DNA of 64,000 nucleotides, taken from Deuterostichococcus epilithicus. Its lineage: Eukaryota; Chlorophyta; Trebouxiophyceae; Prasiolales; Stichococcaceae. The position numbers and the translations under genes are program-made. Every line of letters begins with the position of its first letter. Positions within the stretch are counted from its first letter, which is position 1. Below, in pieces: positions 1-27,512 of this stretch. The stretch is from assembly GCA_033439295.1 (NCBI GenBank), contig JAVTLE010000008.1, forward strand, positions 1,736,001-1,800,000, in the 5' to 3' direction. The notes under the pieces were generated by a model. It ran no database searches and was not told the DNA's origin. It was given only the letters and a program-made list of their open reading frames with translations.

Positions 1-822
1 CCTGCGCCACAATGCCGGGTCTGGTCCTATCTTCTGAATTTACATGTTACGAGAAGAGTTCCGCAAAGAGAAGTTGCAGATAGAGGGGTTCACACGTGAC
101 GCCTGCTTGCCTAGGCCTGTGCCGCTCCGATGACCGCCAGGCGCCTCCCCGCACCATTCTGGCCAACAACCCAGGCGTGGCGTCGGTATCTAGGATGGCT
201 GCAATTTGTTCTCCTGTGCTCCGAAGCATGCTGCTGCGAGTGACCGTCAGTGCAACCCGCTCACTTTCATGCTGGCGGCGTTTTCATTGCGCTGCTTGCG
301 GACCGCGTCAGCCTCCCGGTCCAGCGCCACAAATTCGTCATACAGCCTGGCCACCAGGCGCGGATCCGCATCCGAGTTCCGTCGCGCGCAGTTCTCCACC
401 AGCTCGTCCACATGGTCCCTTCAGAGGTGACGAGGGGAACATAATCGTGGGAAGTTGTGAAGGGGGGCTTTTGGGAACGGAGGCAGCCGTTTCCGCATGG
501 CTCTTGGCTGGAGCCCATGCACCAGAAGACAGCGATGGTTTGGGCGCCTGCCAGTAATCAAGCAGGTAACCGGTCCGAGACGTTGAACGTCTCTCGATAA
601 AAGCTCTCACCTGACGTATTTCAGGTCTAGGTTCACATGGAATGACGGCGCGCGCGCGTCCTGCTGCTGCGCTGCCGCCGGGCCTTCTGCGGCCTCCGCT
701 GTGGCTGCTGACTGCTGTGCTGTGGCAGAGCTGGCGGCTGTACATGTCCTGCTGAGGCCGAAAGGCTTGTGCACCCACTGCACCAGGAGACGGATATCGT
801 TCTGACGTTCATCAATTGCCAC
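1..822 (-). CDS. Seryl-tRNA synthetase, N-terminal part (partial, runs off left edge)
   Basis: Class II synthetase that charges tRNA-Ser. Only its N-terminal tRNA-binding coiled-coil arm is in the window. An exon ending at 611 encodes NLDLKYVR and joins in phase to the exon 418-265, giving RDHVDELVENCARRNSDADP and then LYDEFVALDREADAVRKQ followed by RNENAASMK. This matches the SerRS N-terminal helices (the D-x-K-x-VR start, the RN...AD motif, the KQRNENAASMKG turn). The bacterial-like spelling and an Ala/Gln-rich leader suggest an organellar enzyme, which is inference. The start is uncertain: a Met at 822 is in frame, but a leader exon with a transit-peptide look (Met near 1067, rich in Arg, Ser and Ala) may be spliced on. 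I could not place the exon after 265, and the catalytic core lies outside the window. Confidence 0.75.
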
Positions 823-1067
823 CTGTTACTGTCATGCCGCAGTGCAATTTGAGCCGGAAGCATCTCGCTGTAACATTGATTCGCCGATTGAAGATGTCTA
901 GGCTCATACTGCAGGCCCACCTCTGGCAATCGCTGCCTCCTGCAGCCGCTGCGGCTGGCGCAGGCCGGCGCGGCCGCATGCAGTTGAGACGACATCCTCC
1001 ATCGCTGGAGGGCGCGTGTGCACGGCAGAGCGATCCGCCCACATCTACAGAGCATACCCGCTGACAT

Positions 1068-2043
1068 GGCCGGTCCAGGCGCTGCCGGAGGGCGATTCTG
1101 GAGCTGCGATGTGGTGCAGAGGGACTTAAGACGACCAAAAGTGGGCGATCGGCCGGCTTGAGACGTTCTGGCTGCTCGAATCCTTCAAAGCATGGATGGT
1201 TAGCATGCAACAACGGGATGTGATACCGAGCATTGCAGTTCTGCCGACTTGCTCGGCTCATCATGCTGCAGGGTGGGCACTTTCAAAGCTATAGGCTATA
1301 GCTTGGAAAAGTTTCCAGACGTCCTGCCGGAGGTCTCCTGGCGAAGCACGCAATGCTGCCCCAGCAGCGCTGACACCACTTGTGTGGCGCCCTATATGAA
1401 CCTCATAAAGAGGTCTCCTGCATGGGGCCAGTGAGAGCAAACTCCCTGCCTCAAACGATACATATATGTTGCAGATGCCGCCGCTCTGTGCGGAAACAGC
1501 TCGTGTTTGTATTGTCCCACCTCCAGCTGAGCAGCACAAGCACAAATGACGTCGCCTCACGCCCAGACTTCTTCGCACTGCATTTGCGAATCACGGCTGT
1601 GAATGGCTGCTGTTGCCGCCACTGGAAGTGCAGCGCGCAGGATGAGGTTTCTTCGCCGGAGCAACTGAGCCACATGGGCACTTGCGCCCTGATGAGCTCT
1701 GTACTGATGCCAAACCACTCTTACAAAGCTCTGCCATCACAACCCTCACTGTGCAATCGTCAAAAAGTGCAGCAAGGCGTTGTCAAAGCTCGCTCGCCGG
1801 GCCGGCCCACACCGCCGGCCTCACTGCAGACGCCTACTTGGACCTCTGCCTCCTCCTCTTGCGCTTGAGCCTCCTCATCCTCTTCTTCTTCCACTGCATG
1901 CACGAACATGGTGGGGTGTCAGCAGGGTCTCCCTAGCGGGAGTTGGGCCTCACAAAGGCTTCTCATCGGTAGCAAACATGTTCACGAGGAGTCCTCAGAC
2001 GAGCTCAGTTTTTTGACAACGACGTGCGGATCGCTCAGCAGTG
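1068..2043. other. Intergenic region between divergent genes
   Basis: No convincing coding exon, RNA gene or repeat was seen. It separates the minus-strand SerRS from the plus-strand gene that follows, so it probably holds both promoters. The SerRS leader exon may reach into its left end. Confidence 0.4.
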
Positions 2044-5000
2044 ATGCGGGTCGACTCTACAGAGATCGCACAAGGCACGCTTGGCTCCCGCGAGCGCTTG
2101 CGCACGGCACTCCGCACCTTGGCGCGCATCTTGACCAGGCTTTGGCAGGCGGTGGGCGATTGGAAGAGCGAGGACAGCGGGCAAGTCAGGCTGAAGTGCA
2201 CAAACAACGTTCTAAACCCTGACGGCTGGCAGATAACGTAACCCATGCAGGCACAAGGTCGCGGTGTTGTGCTACAGTTGCTGCATCGACCGTTAGACAG
2301 CTGTCGGAAGTGCAGGATCTCATTCTGGGTCATTACTAGTTGCTTCCGGCTCTACGCATGTGTCAAAGCCTGGACTGACAAATCTGTCCTTCGGACACCA
2401 CCTCAGCGGGTCTCGACAGAGCCTCGTAGCGTCTTTGAGACTGGCAAGCTGCCCAAGATGGTCCAACGCGAGGGCACCTGGGCAGTGATGCACCGGCAGC
2501 TGACATCCACGGTCAGAGCGGCATCTTCCTCTGCCGCGGCTGCCGTTCAGGGCACGGCAGCATGCATCAGCAGCGCTGTGGAGGACCGCAGGCGAGACGT
2601 CGTGGCAGGATTCACAGCCCGGTAAGTAACACAATGCGGGCATTATTCATCCTGGATTTTGTGGACTCGTCTCGAAAATGCAGCGCGGTGCCTTATCTAC
2701 TTGTCCAGCGAGATGGATCTGACTACAATGACATCACCTCCCAGCGCCACGACGAAGGCCCTCACATGCATGGACGGTGCATATGTCCTTGGACGACGCT
2801 GGCACCTCCTTCCGTGTAGGCGGCCGGCGTTTGCATCCACCAGCCTAGTACCGGCTGAGGCGCGGCCGGCCGAGGCGGGCGGCGGCGGGAAGCCCAGGAA
2901 GGAGGGGGGCAAGCGCAAGGGCAAGAAGGGCGCAGCGTCCAAGGGGCTCGACCTGGAGGCATTCCGCGCAATGTCGCGCGACCAGAAGAAGGAGCTCCTG
3001 GCGAAGGCCGACCCCGAGGCGGTGGAAGCCCTGCGAGATGTGCTACACGCGAGGCTGCTGGAGCAGACGCCTGTCACCCTGGAGGGCAAGAAGGTGGGGA
3101 AACTTCTCAGTTTGGTTTAGTAGGCAGAAACTCTAAGCCACACCGCCGAGCCAATTTCAGAGTTGTCAAGGCGCTTTGAAACACTGATCTTGCTCCGCAC
3201 GGCATTTGGCTCCGCTGCACGGCATCATTCGGAGGTGTTGCGAGCTTCGAGGCGACATTTTCATGAGCTGCCAGCATGCACCGCATGCCCCACCGCTATG
3301 AAGTGGACCTGGTGACAACAGCCACCTTTCGTTCCCAGTGTTCCGGATCCTGAGGCGGCATGCAGGGACTCGCCAAGACGACTGCTGTGTTCGGCTGGTT
3401 GCAACGATGCCACTGTGCCGTGGCCTGCCAGCCACTGGCGAGCTACCCGATTTGTGGCGACACTAGCAGGGCCTTTGCGTCCGCTGCTTCAAATATTTCG
3501 TTTGCCAACATGGGCATTCCTTTTCTGCAACCTGCAGACCAACATGCTGGAGGCGGCGATGGAGTGGCAGCGGGAGCGTCGGCTTCACGAGCTGGGCGGC
3601 GACGAGCCGACGCTGCGCAGCACGGCGGCACCGCAGCAGCGCGCGGAGATGCCCATCTCGGAGCTCCGGCCGGGCGCGCCCAAGGAGCAGCTGCGTCCGG
3701 ACGAGCATGACGCCCTGCCCCTGGTGCGTTTGCACCTTTTGACATGGCCAGCCAACTTGGTATGCTACCTCACAAAGTGTTTGGTTTGGGAAGAGAAGGG
3801 AAGTTTTCTCTACCGAGGTTAAACCCTCCTGGGCGGCAGAGCATGCTGACTTCTACCCCCGAATGCAGAGCCGGTGACGGATGCCTGCAGGGTTTAGCTG
3901 CAACTGCAGGCTCCCTTCACCGGTCATTGTCAAGCCGATTGCGCTGTGCGCAGTGCACATCCCATGTCTGCCGCGTGGCCTTTGGCTGTGTCTTCTCAGT
4001 CTCTTGCGAGCGAGCGGAGAGCTTGCATAATCTTACTGCTGCAACAGATCATGCATCTGATCCGTCCTGGGCTGGTGGCGCCTTGCAGGACCGGCTGTGC
4101 AGCGGCAATGCTTTCAGCCCGGCGCCGGTGGTCGGCATGCGCTTTGGCGGCCGCCGCGACTTTGCCTTCGGCATCTGTGAGTGCTTTTGGCGTCCGCCAA
4201 GAATCACCTGCACATGTGCACTGCACAATGTGCAGCCTGACGCCCGCTGGCGAGTGCGAAAGTTGCTTGACGCTGGTGGTTGCTGAGGTCGACCGCTGCT
4301 TGTGCAGACGCTAACAGCAAGTCAGCTCGCAAACTGCTCAAGGCAAAGTGGGCTGGGCAGAAGCCAGACGAGGTGGGCAGCATCCCTGGTCCCTCCCGCT
4401 GATGCACTGTTCGAATCCCTGATCTGGAACATATCAGCCGGGTGGGTGAAGACGGCTCTATTGACGCACTCAAGTGGGCAGCCACACTGGCTGGCGAGCG
4501 GCCATGGCACAGGCCGCAACGCCCTGAAAGTTTTGCATGCGTCTGCGCCAGGTGGTGAAGGACCAGGAGTTTTACGACGACGTGTTGAACCTGGCGCCGT
4601 ACCTGGAGCTCACGCTCATGGCGACGCCAACGCGACGGCTGGACCTGGAGCAGACGGCGCGCTCTTTGGGAATCCTACTCCATTAGAATCCAGGGTGTCT
4701 GGAGGCTGAAACCACTCAGAGGAGAACCTGCGCTGATCGCTGCTGCTCGCAGTAGCTGTGGGTTCCAGTAAACTGTGGAATCATTTTGCGCTCATACCGC
4801 ACCATAAGAGTCCCCCCCTCCCNCCCACCCTGACTNCCGGTTGAGCTTCTGCTGCTGCTCCCAGGGGGATCCTCCTCTTAAGTTTCGACAGGCAAACGCT
4901 CACAGGCAAACCTTCTCGCGCCACAGGTGGCCACCTTTGCAGGCCGGATGCGCCACACGCTGACGTTCCTGAGCGGCGGGTCGTTGCCAGAGGAGCAGTC

Positions 5001-6178
5001 TGCCGCCCTCGACTCGGTCGCCTCGCGCTTCACGGGTGCGGGAGTGCTCGGAATTCGTCCAGGCACTGTATGGCCTTTGACAGGGAGGCATGCCAAGAGT
5101 CAATTCAGCAAAAGGGGAAGCAGACAGAGCTCCGCGTGGGCTGCTTGCGGGTGTAGGCTGCACCGCACATTCTCGTACCTGACCTCGCCCTCAAGGTGAG
5201 GCACCAAGTCCCTTGTGGTCGACGTGCGTCGTGGACGGCAACCCTTCAGTGTGTCCCTTCCTGCTTCCACGCAGTGCGCAAGCTGAGCACCACCAGCCTA
5301 CTGGAGAAGGGGCAGGTGGCGAAGGGCACGCAGTTCATCTTCAGCACCGGCCGCGAGGGCCAGCTGTCCATTGAGGGTGGGTCCCTTTCTGCCCTGCCCG
5401 CATGCACCTGCACGTCCTTCTTTGCACAGGCTCCTGCGGACGCGGTCGACTGATGTTGTGCATGTGAGACCCGCGCAATGCTCGCAGGACGTCTGCGAGG
5501 TGTCTTGCTTTGTTAGCCGCATTCCAGCGGCAGCGCAAGCAGCTCTTGGTGTGCCTGGACCGTCCACGCCGCACGCAGCTGCTTGGGACTGCTTTGAAGG
5601 AAGCGCGACTGGTCGTGTTTCAATGTGGTGCAGGCATCACAGCGGCGCCGCTGCGCGACCGGCGCGCGGTCTTCTTCGGCAGCTTCCCCAGCCCGCGCCT
5701 GGCGCCGGCGCTCATGGCGCAGTTCCTGGGCCCCGACCCCATCGATGAGGCCGCCAAGCTGGAGGCCGGCCAGGCGCTCGTTTTCGCCATCAACGGCTTC
5801 AAGTGCGAATGCGGAAACCCTGGATTCACCACAGTGTCCTAGTGTTCCTCCGGCAATCGACAGTGACGGCCACTGAGCGACGAGGAACGCTCGTGCAAGC
5901 CGCTCTCAGGCGAGCCCTGAGCAGGACGGCGCATGCCAGCTGGTTCATGTATCATGACGGTCCGCCCGCGCTGCAGGTTCGGCTACAACCAGCACTTGAA
6001 GAACAGCAACCAGTACCTGGTGGACGACGAGGAGAGCGCCACCGGCTTCCCGGTGCCCATCGTGGAGGACATCACGCCGTCAGCGGGCCTGTTCCACTTT
6101 GGTCGCAAGCAGCTGCTGCTGGACGGTGTTGCCACCCGCCGCGCAACGCCGCCGCAGGGCCAGCCGGGGCCGGCCTGA
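2044..6178 (+). CDS. Unrecognised multi-exon protein; C-terminal half weakly chalcone-isomerase-like
   Basis: At least eight protein-like blocks line up on the plus strand with good splice sites. They include a basic Lys/Gly-rich stretch near 2840-2950, a helical block near 2950-3090 (LDLEAFRAMSRDQKKELL), a helical block near 3535-3720, another near 4530-4690, then blocks near 4926-5040, 5277-5377, 5640-5815 and 5978-6178. The run FIFSTGREGQLSIEG followed by GSFPSPRLAPALMAQFLG resembles the chalcone-isomerase/fatty-acid-binding fold, where a beta strand precedes a helix ending in (Y/F)LG, but this is a weak call. The exon ending at about 2619 has a perfect GTAAGT donor. The true start is uncertain: Met 2044 and Met 2458 are both possible. 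Two ambiguous bases (4823, 4836) lie in a poly-C intron. Function is unknown. Confidence 0.5.
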
Positions 6179-6191
6179 GCAGCACAACCCC

Positions 6192-6221
6192 CCCTCACCA
6201 TCGCCCGGGCGATGGTGAGGG
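6192..6221. repeat. Perfect 30-bp palindrome just after a stop codon
   Basis: Arms 6192-6206 and 6207-6221 are exact reverse complements with no loop (left arm CCCTCACCATCGCCC). It begins 14 bases after the stop of the preceding gene, so it would fold in the 3' UTR. It may be an RNA processing or stability element, or chance. Confidence 0.9.
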
Positions 6222-7056
6222 CGGTGATTGGGCGCGGCGACCGCAGATTGGAGTGCAAATTCGAAGCAGCGTGCCAGCATACGATCCAGCCAGCCTCAGG
6301 TGCTGCTGCTGCATGGAGGTAGCCTCTGCTGCTTTGGTCTGATGTCACACGTTCAAAGTCTTTGGCATAAGGGCGATCGTCTTGTGTGGTGCCGCCTTGT
6401 GATCTGAAAGTGACGGATTCTGCATCTCTGAATTCTAACTAGTGCAGCTGCTTAGTGCCGTGTTGCTGCTGCACCGGCTCATCAATATGTGTCGGCTTCA
6501 ATTAGGCGGAGCCCACACTTACACAAGTGGAGGCCCACATCATATCTACGAGCTATTCAGGGAATAGTGCTCTGATGCCGACCCTCTTCTGCAATAGAGC
6601 TTGCCAAAGCCGGCACCGAGCACGCACCCAGTTTGGAAGTCGCGGGCTTGCGCCACGTCCGTCATCATTTTCTCCGTTGTCATTGTATCCTCCTCTGATA
6701 TCAGTCATGAGGGCCTGGGCTCTAGGGGCTCAATCACCTATCACCACTGCAGTGTGTTGCACAGGCAAGGAAACTTGTCTGCAGCACCAGGGTAGTGCCC
6801 CAATACGGCATGCTGAATAGCTCATGTAATTTTGTGTGATGCAACTCAAACAAATCACAAGGTCTGCTGCAATTGGTGATCTCGAGTTTAGGTCTGGCCG
6901 GCGTGTCGGAGGTCAGGCGCGCTTGGATGCCTGATGCATAAACTGCCCCACCCCGGGCATCTCCAAAGCCTGAGTCCCTGTGGACAGTACAACCCTCATG
7001 ATAGAGGAACCATCTGCTTGGCGATTGCTTGCAAACGCACTTGCCGCCCAGATCAG
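6222..7056. other. Intergenic region upstream of the GDPD gene
   Basis: No coding exon recognised. It holds the 3' UTR of the preceding gene and presumably the promoter of the phosphodiesterase gene. An in-frame Met at 6934 could extend that protein, but Met 7057 gives a better fit to the family. Confidence 0.4.
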
Positions 7057-8837
7057 ATGCAAGCAGCTGTTTTAAGAAACGATCGAAGCTTTGAGATCAT
7101 CGCGCATAGGGGATTCAGCTCGCAGGCGCCAGAGAACACCATATCAGCCTTCGGTCGAGCCATCGCCGCCGGCTTCTCGTCAATTGAGCTGGATGTGCAG
7201 CTCACAAGCGACGGCATTCCAGTGGTGAAATTTTGTACGGGCCCAAGTCGATCCACCCTGGATGATATCGCACAGGAGGCTTGGAAGGTCCTGAAGAGGA
7301 CAAACACGTCTCTGCTGTGTCACAGGTACTACATGATGGCGAGCTGCGACGCGTGGCAGGCGGCCAGCACACGCTGCCCATAGCGCAGTGCACGGCCGAG
7401 GAGGCGCGCGCCGTGGATGTGGGCAGCTGGTTCGGCGAGACATTTGCATCGGAACGCATCCCGCTGCTGGCAGAGGTTCTGCTGCGCTACCGCGGGCGCA
7501 CCCATCTTCACATAGTGCGCTGCTGCATGTGGCCCCTGATATGTCTCAAACCGCACTGTGCCACAAGCAAGTCTGTATTGCATTGCATTGCACAGGTCTT
7601 TGCCGCCCGCTAGCACGTGCGCTTCGCTGCAAATTCGTGCAATTCGCACAGGGTCTCCACGGCCTGGAGGTGCTCACTGAGATGTTCAGCAGTCACCATC
7701 GGTGATTGCATTCGAATTCGCTGCCTTTTCGTGCGAGCAGGAGCTCAAGTCGGCACAGCCGGAGCTGCCAGTTGCGGTCGCGGCGGCACTGCGCGCTACT
7801 GGGTGGCTGGACGACCCAGGACTCAAGTGGCCGCAGCAGTCAGTCAGCTGCAGCCAAGCCGATGGCGATCCAGACGTGACTCCAGTTGGAGCCTCTCGAA
7901 CACCAGCGCAGCTGCAGGCCACTTCGGGCGGCGCCGCCGCAGCTGCAGCCGCGCACACGCCTTTCGACAGTGGCGCAGCCGGCAGCGGCGGCGGCGCATC
8001 GGAAGCTTTTGCGGTGCCGGGCCTGACACTGACATCCTTCCACTTGGACCAGCTGCGCCTCTCTCTGAAGGTGCATCGAATGCAGCTTGTCTGTGCTCAC
8101 TGTGCTCAAAACTCGATCTTGCCTCGTCTCTCCTCACGAGTCGCAAATTTAGCAGCGTATCGGATCTTGCATCCCATACAGCGCACACTGCGCGGGGTCC
8201 AAACATCAGAAGGAATGCTTCAGAGTCCGTGGTTGGGGTCCATGCCGAGGCCTTCCAAACCACGGACGAGCCTGCTGCTGCGCGTGCCGGCGTGCATCCT
8301 CGGAAAGTGGCGCTTCCCCATGCCGCGCAGCTGCTGCCGGGCGTGCGGCACGGATGGCTGGTTCAGCTCGCCGACGGGCAGACCCTGGCGGCAGCCCGGC
8401 AGGCAGGGGTGCATGGCGTCTACCCACGCGCCAACGCGGCGACCGCGGAGGCCGTGGCCTGCGCGCTGGCTGCGGGGTTTAGCGTGCGCGCCTGGGGCGT
8501 CAGAAACCTCGAGGCCAGCATGCGCTTTCCCAGCCAGGCCTTGGCGGCCCCCTGCTTGCCTGCTGCTGCAGCGGAGTTCCCCGTCCAGGCCTCTAAGCAT
8601 GCTGCTGACAGCGCGACAGACTCGCCAGTGGCTGAAGTGATTGGCCCTTGCACAATTAGAAAAAGCTTGGATTCGCGTCTGCACCGAGCGGCATTACATT
8701 CTGTGGTGCAGCTGCTGCGGCATGTGCACGCCTGCGGTGCCCAGGGCTGCACCGTCAACTGGCCGGATGTTGCGCGTCGCGCTCTGGCGTCGGGCTTCGA
8801 GGGCATCGGGCCGCCGCAGCTGCGGCTACACGACTGA
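7057..8837 (+). CDS. Glycerophosphodiester phosphodiesterase family protein
   Basis: Hydrolyses glycerophosphodiesters to glycerol-3-phosphate and an alcohol, a step in phospholipid turnover and phosphate recycling. Exon 1 (7057-7224) encodes the signature FEIIAHRGFSSQAPENTISA with the catalytic His and Arg, then SSIELDVQLTSDG with the metal-binding Glu and Asp. Exon 2 (7326-7514) restores PVVLHDGELRRVAG, the second conserved HD, and runs to THLHI. Exon 3 (from 7741) continues exactly as ELKSAQPELP, the family I-E-x-K strand. Later exons give GLTLTSFHLDQLRL (ending 8070), HGWLVQLADGQTL (from about 8333) and the last barrel strand CTVNWPD before the stop. Intron phases agree at the first two junctions. 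The last junction near 8490/8713 is less sure. About 70 residues rich in Ser, Ala and Gly are inserted between two barrel strands in exon 3. No signal peptide is obvious. Confidence 0.88.
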
Positions 8838-9519
8838 CTGCTGTCCTCAGCAGGTTGCAGCTCCCAGCCCTCATCAGCCTGTGATTCTTGAGCTCATCAG
8901 CCACTCCCGCTGCAGAGGCTCATGCCTCTGCAAGGCCAGAATGCCTGCTGCGATCACGCCCACACTGGGCAGGCTTGGCTGCACGCGTCTGTTTGAATTT
9001 CTTCAACAAGTTTGCATATTGTTGGCGCCTGTCAACGGTTGCCTCACACGTCTGACATGTTCTTTTGCAGGACGGCAGGCGCTTGGGCTGTGCAGTAAAC
9101 ATGCCGCACTGCCTCTTTGTCTCTTGGGGACGGCAGGAGTACTCCAGCGCCACTCGGCCACAAGTAAATTGTCAGTGGTGACACATGAAAATCGGCGAAA
9201 TGGCGGGCACTTGAAGCGTCAGCAACACTGCCGCATGGTCTCCCTGCAAAGTGGTTGGAATTCAGTGAAGACGTGAGATACGGAAGAGTTGGCGATTGCC
9301 GGTGCTTTCCAAGAGCCTGATTGCTTGGTCTGACTGCATGCCACCTTACCGCGCATGATTGACGGGTATGCCATGGCACTGTGCAGACGCATGGTGTGTC
9401 TCAAATCACCGCAAAGCACATGCACAGGAGGAGGTGCTCCCAGACCAAGACATGGCATACAGAACAGCCAGGCAATGTGCCTCCAAAGCTGCCCTTGCTG
9501 CCCTTATTGCGCAAATCAC
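8838..9519. other. Convergent intergenic region with a small hairpin
   Basis: This lies between the 3' ends of the phosphodiesterase and the chromatin remodeller. It holds a 9-bp stem with a 4-base loop at 8911-8932 (TGCAGAGGC / GCCTCTGCA). Nothing else was recognised. Confidence 0.5.
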
Positions 9520-25046
<15,527 letters not shown>

Positions 25047-27512
25047 CAGTTCGGAAAGGCTTATGCTTCACGCAACTCGGCGTCGGCTTGGCGTTGGCGT
25101 CGTGTGGTTTGAAGTTTAACAGAGGGGAGTTCTCCATAAACCACTAGTCGCGACAACACCGCTACTGTTTATATTTTATCAATGTGACACGTGGCCGCTG
25201 AATTTTCCGCTAATATAATAAGGTCCGTTCCCGGCAGATTATTGGGCTCTATTGGATCACGTAACATCGTGGACTGAGCACACCGATGCACACATCATAG
25301 CTTCTAAGCTTGTTGATGCCCTCTGGATGTTTATTCTAAGTACTACAACTCTTGGCTCAGCTTATTATTTTCTTCATGCTCTGGGCAATTTGTGCAACAG
25401 GAGATTGTTGCCAATCAGCCGAACGGGACGTTCCGAGACGTACTCGAACAACTGTTCAATCCAATACATTGGGTAATGCCATGTTGATTATAGAGTACTG
25501 GAAATGAACTACTTCAGGTACGTCTTTGCACGGCCCTTTCAGCTGATCAGCGAACTCACACTGCACAAGTGGACCAGCAACAAGCAATAAGAAGCTGTCA
25601 ACATTGGTAGATGATGCGATGCGTGAGAACATGACGGCTGAGAAGTTGGGCAGTGCAATGGACTCCATCGGCATCATCGCGGCAATGAAGCGCCGTTCAT
25701 CACGAGCTGTTACGATAATGATGTGAGGATCATCTTACAGGGTGCCCAATCGCATGCGGCTCTCAAGCCCGAAAGGCGGCAAAAGGCTATTGCTCAATTG
25801 AAGTCTCAGCACACTTGTACTTCATATTGAGTCATGAATCTTTACCACCACAAAGCATTTGAAATCGGTATCCACATTATGATCATTCTCAAGTTGTGAT
25901 ATATCGATTTATTTCACTGCTTCAACTTACTTGCATTCATGACGTGTAGTCATTTGCCTGCGCTGCCCAAATCATGCATGAGCTTCACAGTATCTAGATG
26001 CAACGTAAAGACATACGAGCAGCTTGAGTGTTCTCGAAGTTGAGAGCCCAGGTAATCTAAAAATTCACTTAACGGAACGCAAAACCCTGTGGTTCGGGAG
26101 AAAAGGGGGGGGGGCACGATGTTTGCTTTCAAGGTAGGTGAAGGAGGTGTGCCACTGATACGGGTCACAGGGTGAGGCGCACGTATGGATGGAATTTTGC
26201 ATGTAACACTCATAAAGGCAGATCTGCGAGAAGCTGCGGCGGCGGTTCTTGGAAACATCAAGAAGGATTTCTTGTAAGCTTACGTGTGGTGAGTGAAGGA
26301 GGCTGGAAGGCTTAAAGCCTAGAATGCTGTAGTACTTGTTGGCTGGAAGGCTTTACAATGACAATCAAAAGCAAATATGTATGTCCAAGGCTAGATTTTG
26401 TCCAAAAAACGCTGTCGTGCGCAAGTCGAGAAGGTTATCACTGCTCAAATCGTTTCTCTCAATGTCATGAAGCATTTGTCTCAAACACAGGTAAATTCAC
26501 ACGATATCCTTGAAGCGGCGGGAAACCCGGCGGAGTATTCGCAAATGAACAACAGGTGTTGCAACATTCTTTTTCTCGCCCACCATACCCGCCAAGACAT
26601 ACCATGCAAGCAGCTATTGCATCATGCGACTTGTGTCATCTCACTCAGTATTCTAATGATGCGAACATATGACGATACAACTCCGTGCAGTGACCAAGGG
26701 CCACAATTGCTTGCATGTATAATTGTGGCAAGCGCTTCGTTTGTGCAACCTTAAGAGGAAGATGAGAAGGGGCAAGAAGTAGGCGCAGCAAACAAGTTTT
26801 CCGTCGGTGTTTGTGCCCATCATCTCACTTTCGGCTCATACGATGAGCTGTCCGTTTTTGAATCAGACGTTTAATCGTTGCATCCGATTGGTTGCGCCCG
26901 CTTTGTTACGCTGCCGCTTCATTGCCCGACTGTAAGTATTTTGCCATATGTGACGTATGTTCACCTAACCTAACCTGAAGAATTGTATGACGAGTCATCC
27001 CCGTACGTGACAGTCCAATACCTAGTGCAGATCAAGCAAAAATCTATTACGCAATGATTTCGGGCAATTTGAACATTACCCGTCCATCAATTGCGCTTGC
27101 TAAATATGTGCACGCTTGCACGGTCGCATCACAGAAGCTGAAATGTGGTTGAGTTGGCGCCGCATCATTCCATCATTGGTTCACATCGTTTGGCAGTCGA
27201 TGTAGACAGCCAGCAGAGGGACTTGAGCAAACAATCAAGGCCACGGGTGAACCTGGGTGGTTTTCGCAGCACATGGGAACTTGTACGAAACCGCCACTTT
27301 TCCCGCCATTGACTGCCCCACGGGACTACCAGCAGCCGATCTCACTCGGGTCCCCGACTCCTCCGGCTAGGGTGTTGCACTTGGGCAAATTCGAGGTGCA
27401 AAACTGCTCAGGACTTGCCTCCGACGTCGTTGCACGTCGGTGGGACGATGCGACTGCAATAAGGAACATATACCCGCTTGCAATACACAAAGTTTGCCAC
27501 AAGCGCTCAAGC
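25047..27512. other. AT-rich intergenic island between divergent genes
   Basis: About 2.4 kb of clearly lower GC than the rest, roughly 45% by eye. No family was recognised. Some short reading frames look protein-like: plus strand near 25340-25480 (GQFVQQEIVANQPNG, LEQLFNPIHW), near 25580-25725 (LVDDAMRENMTAEKLGSAM) and 26398-26754 (KVITAQIVSLNVMKHLSQ). None has a start, splice sites and context that make a gene. A 10-base poly-G run lies near 26107, and a short CCTAACCTAACCT run at 26964. It must hold the promoters of the remodeller and the LAMMER kinase, and may be inserted DNA. Confidence 0.5.

Noticed and set aside
4405-4418. A tRNA T-loop-like GTTCGAATCCC
   Set aside because: No matching acceptor, D or anticodon arms lie around it, and it falls in an intron of a coding gene.
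26964-26976. CCTAACCTAACCT as an internal telomere repeat
   Set aside because: Only two to three short units, and not the CCCTAAA or CCCTAAAA form expected for green algae.
25047-27512. A retroelement or DNA transposon filling the AT-rich gap
   Set aside because: I saw no terminal repeats, target-site duplication, or recognisable polymerase, integrase or transposase motifs. A profile search could still change this.
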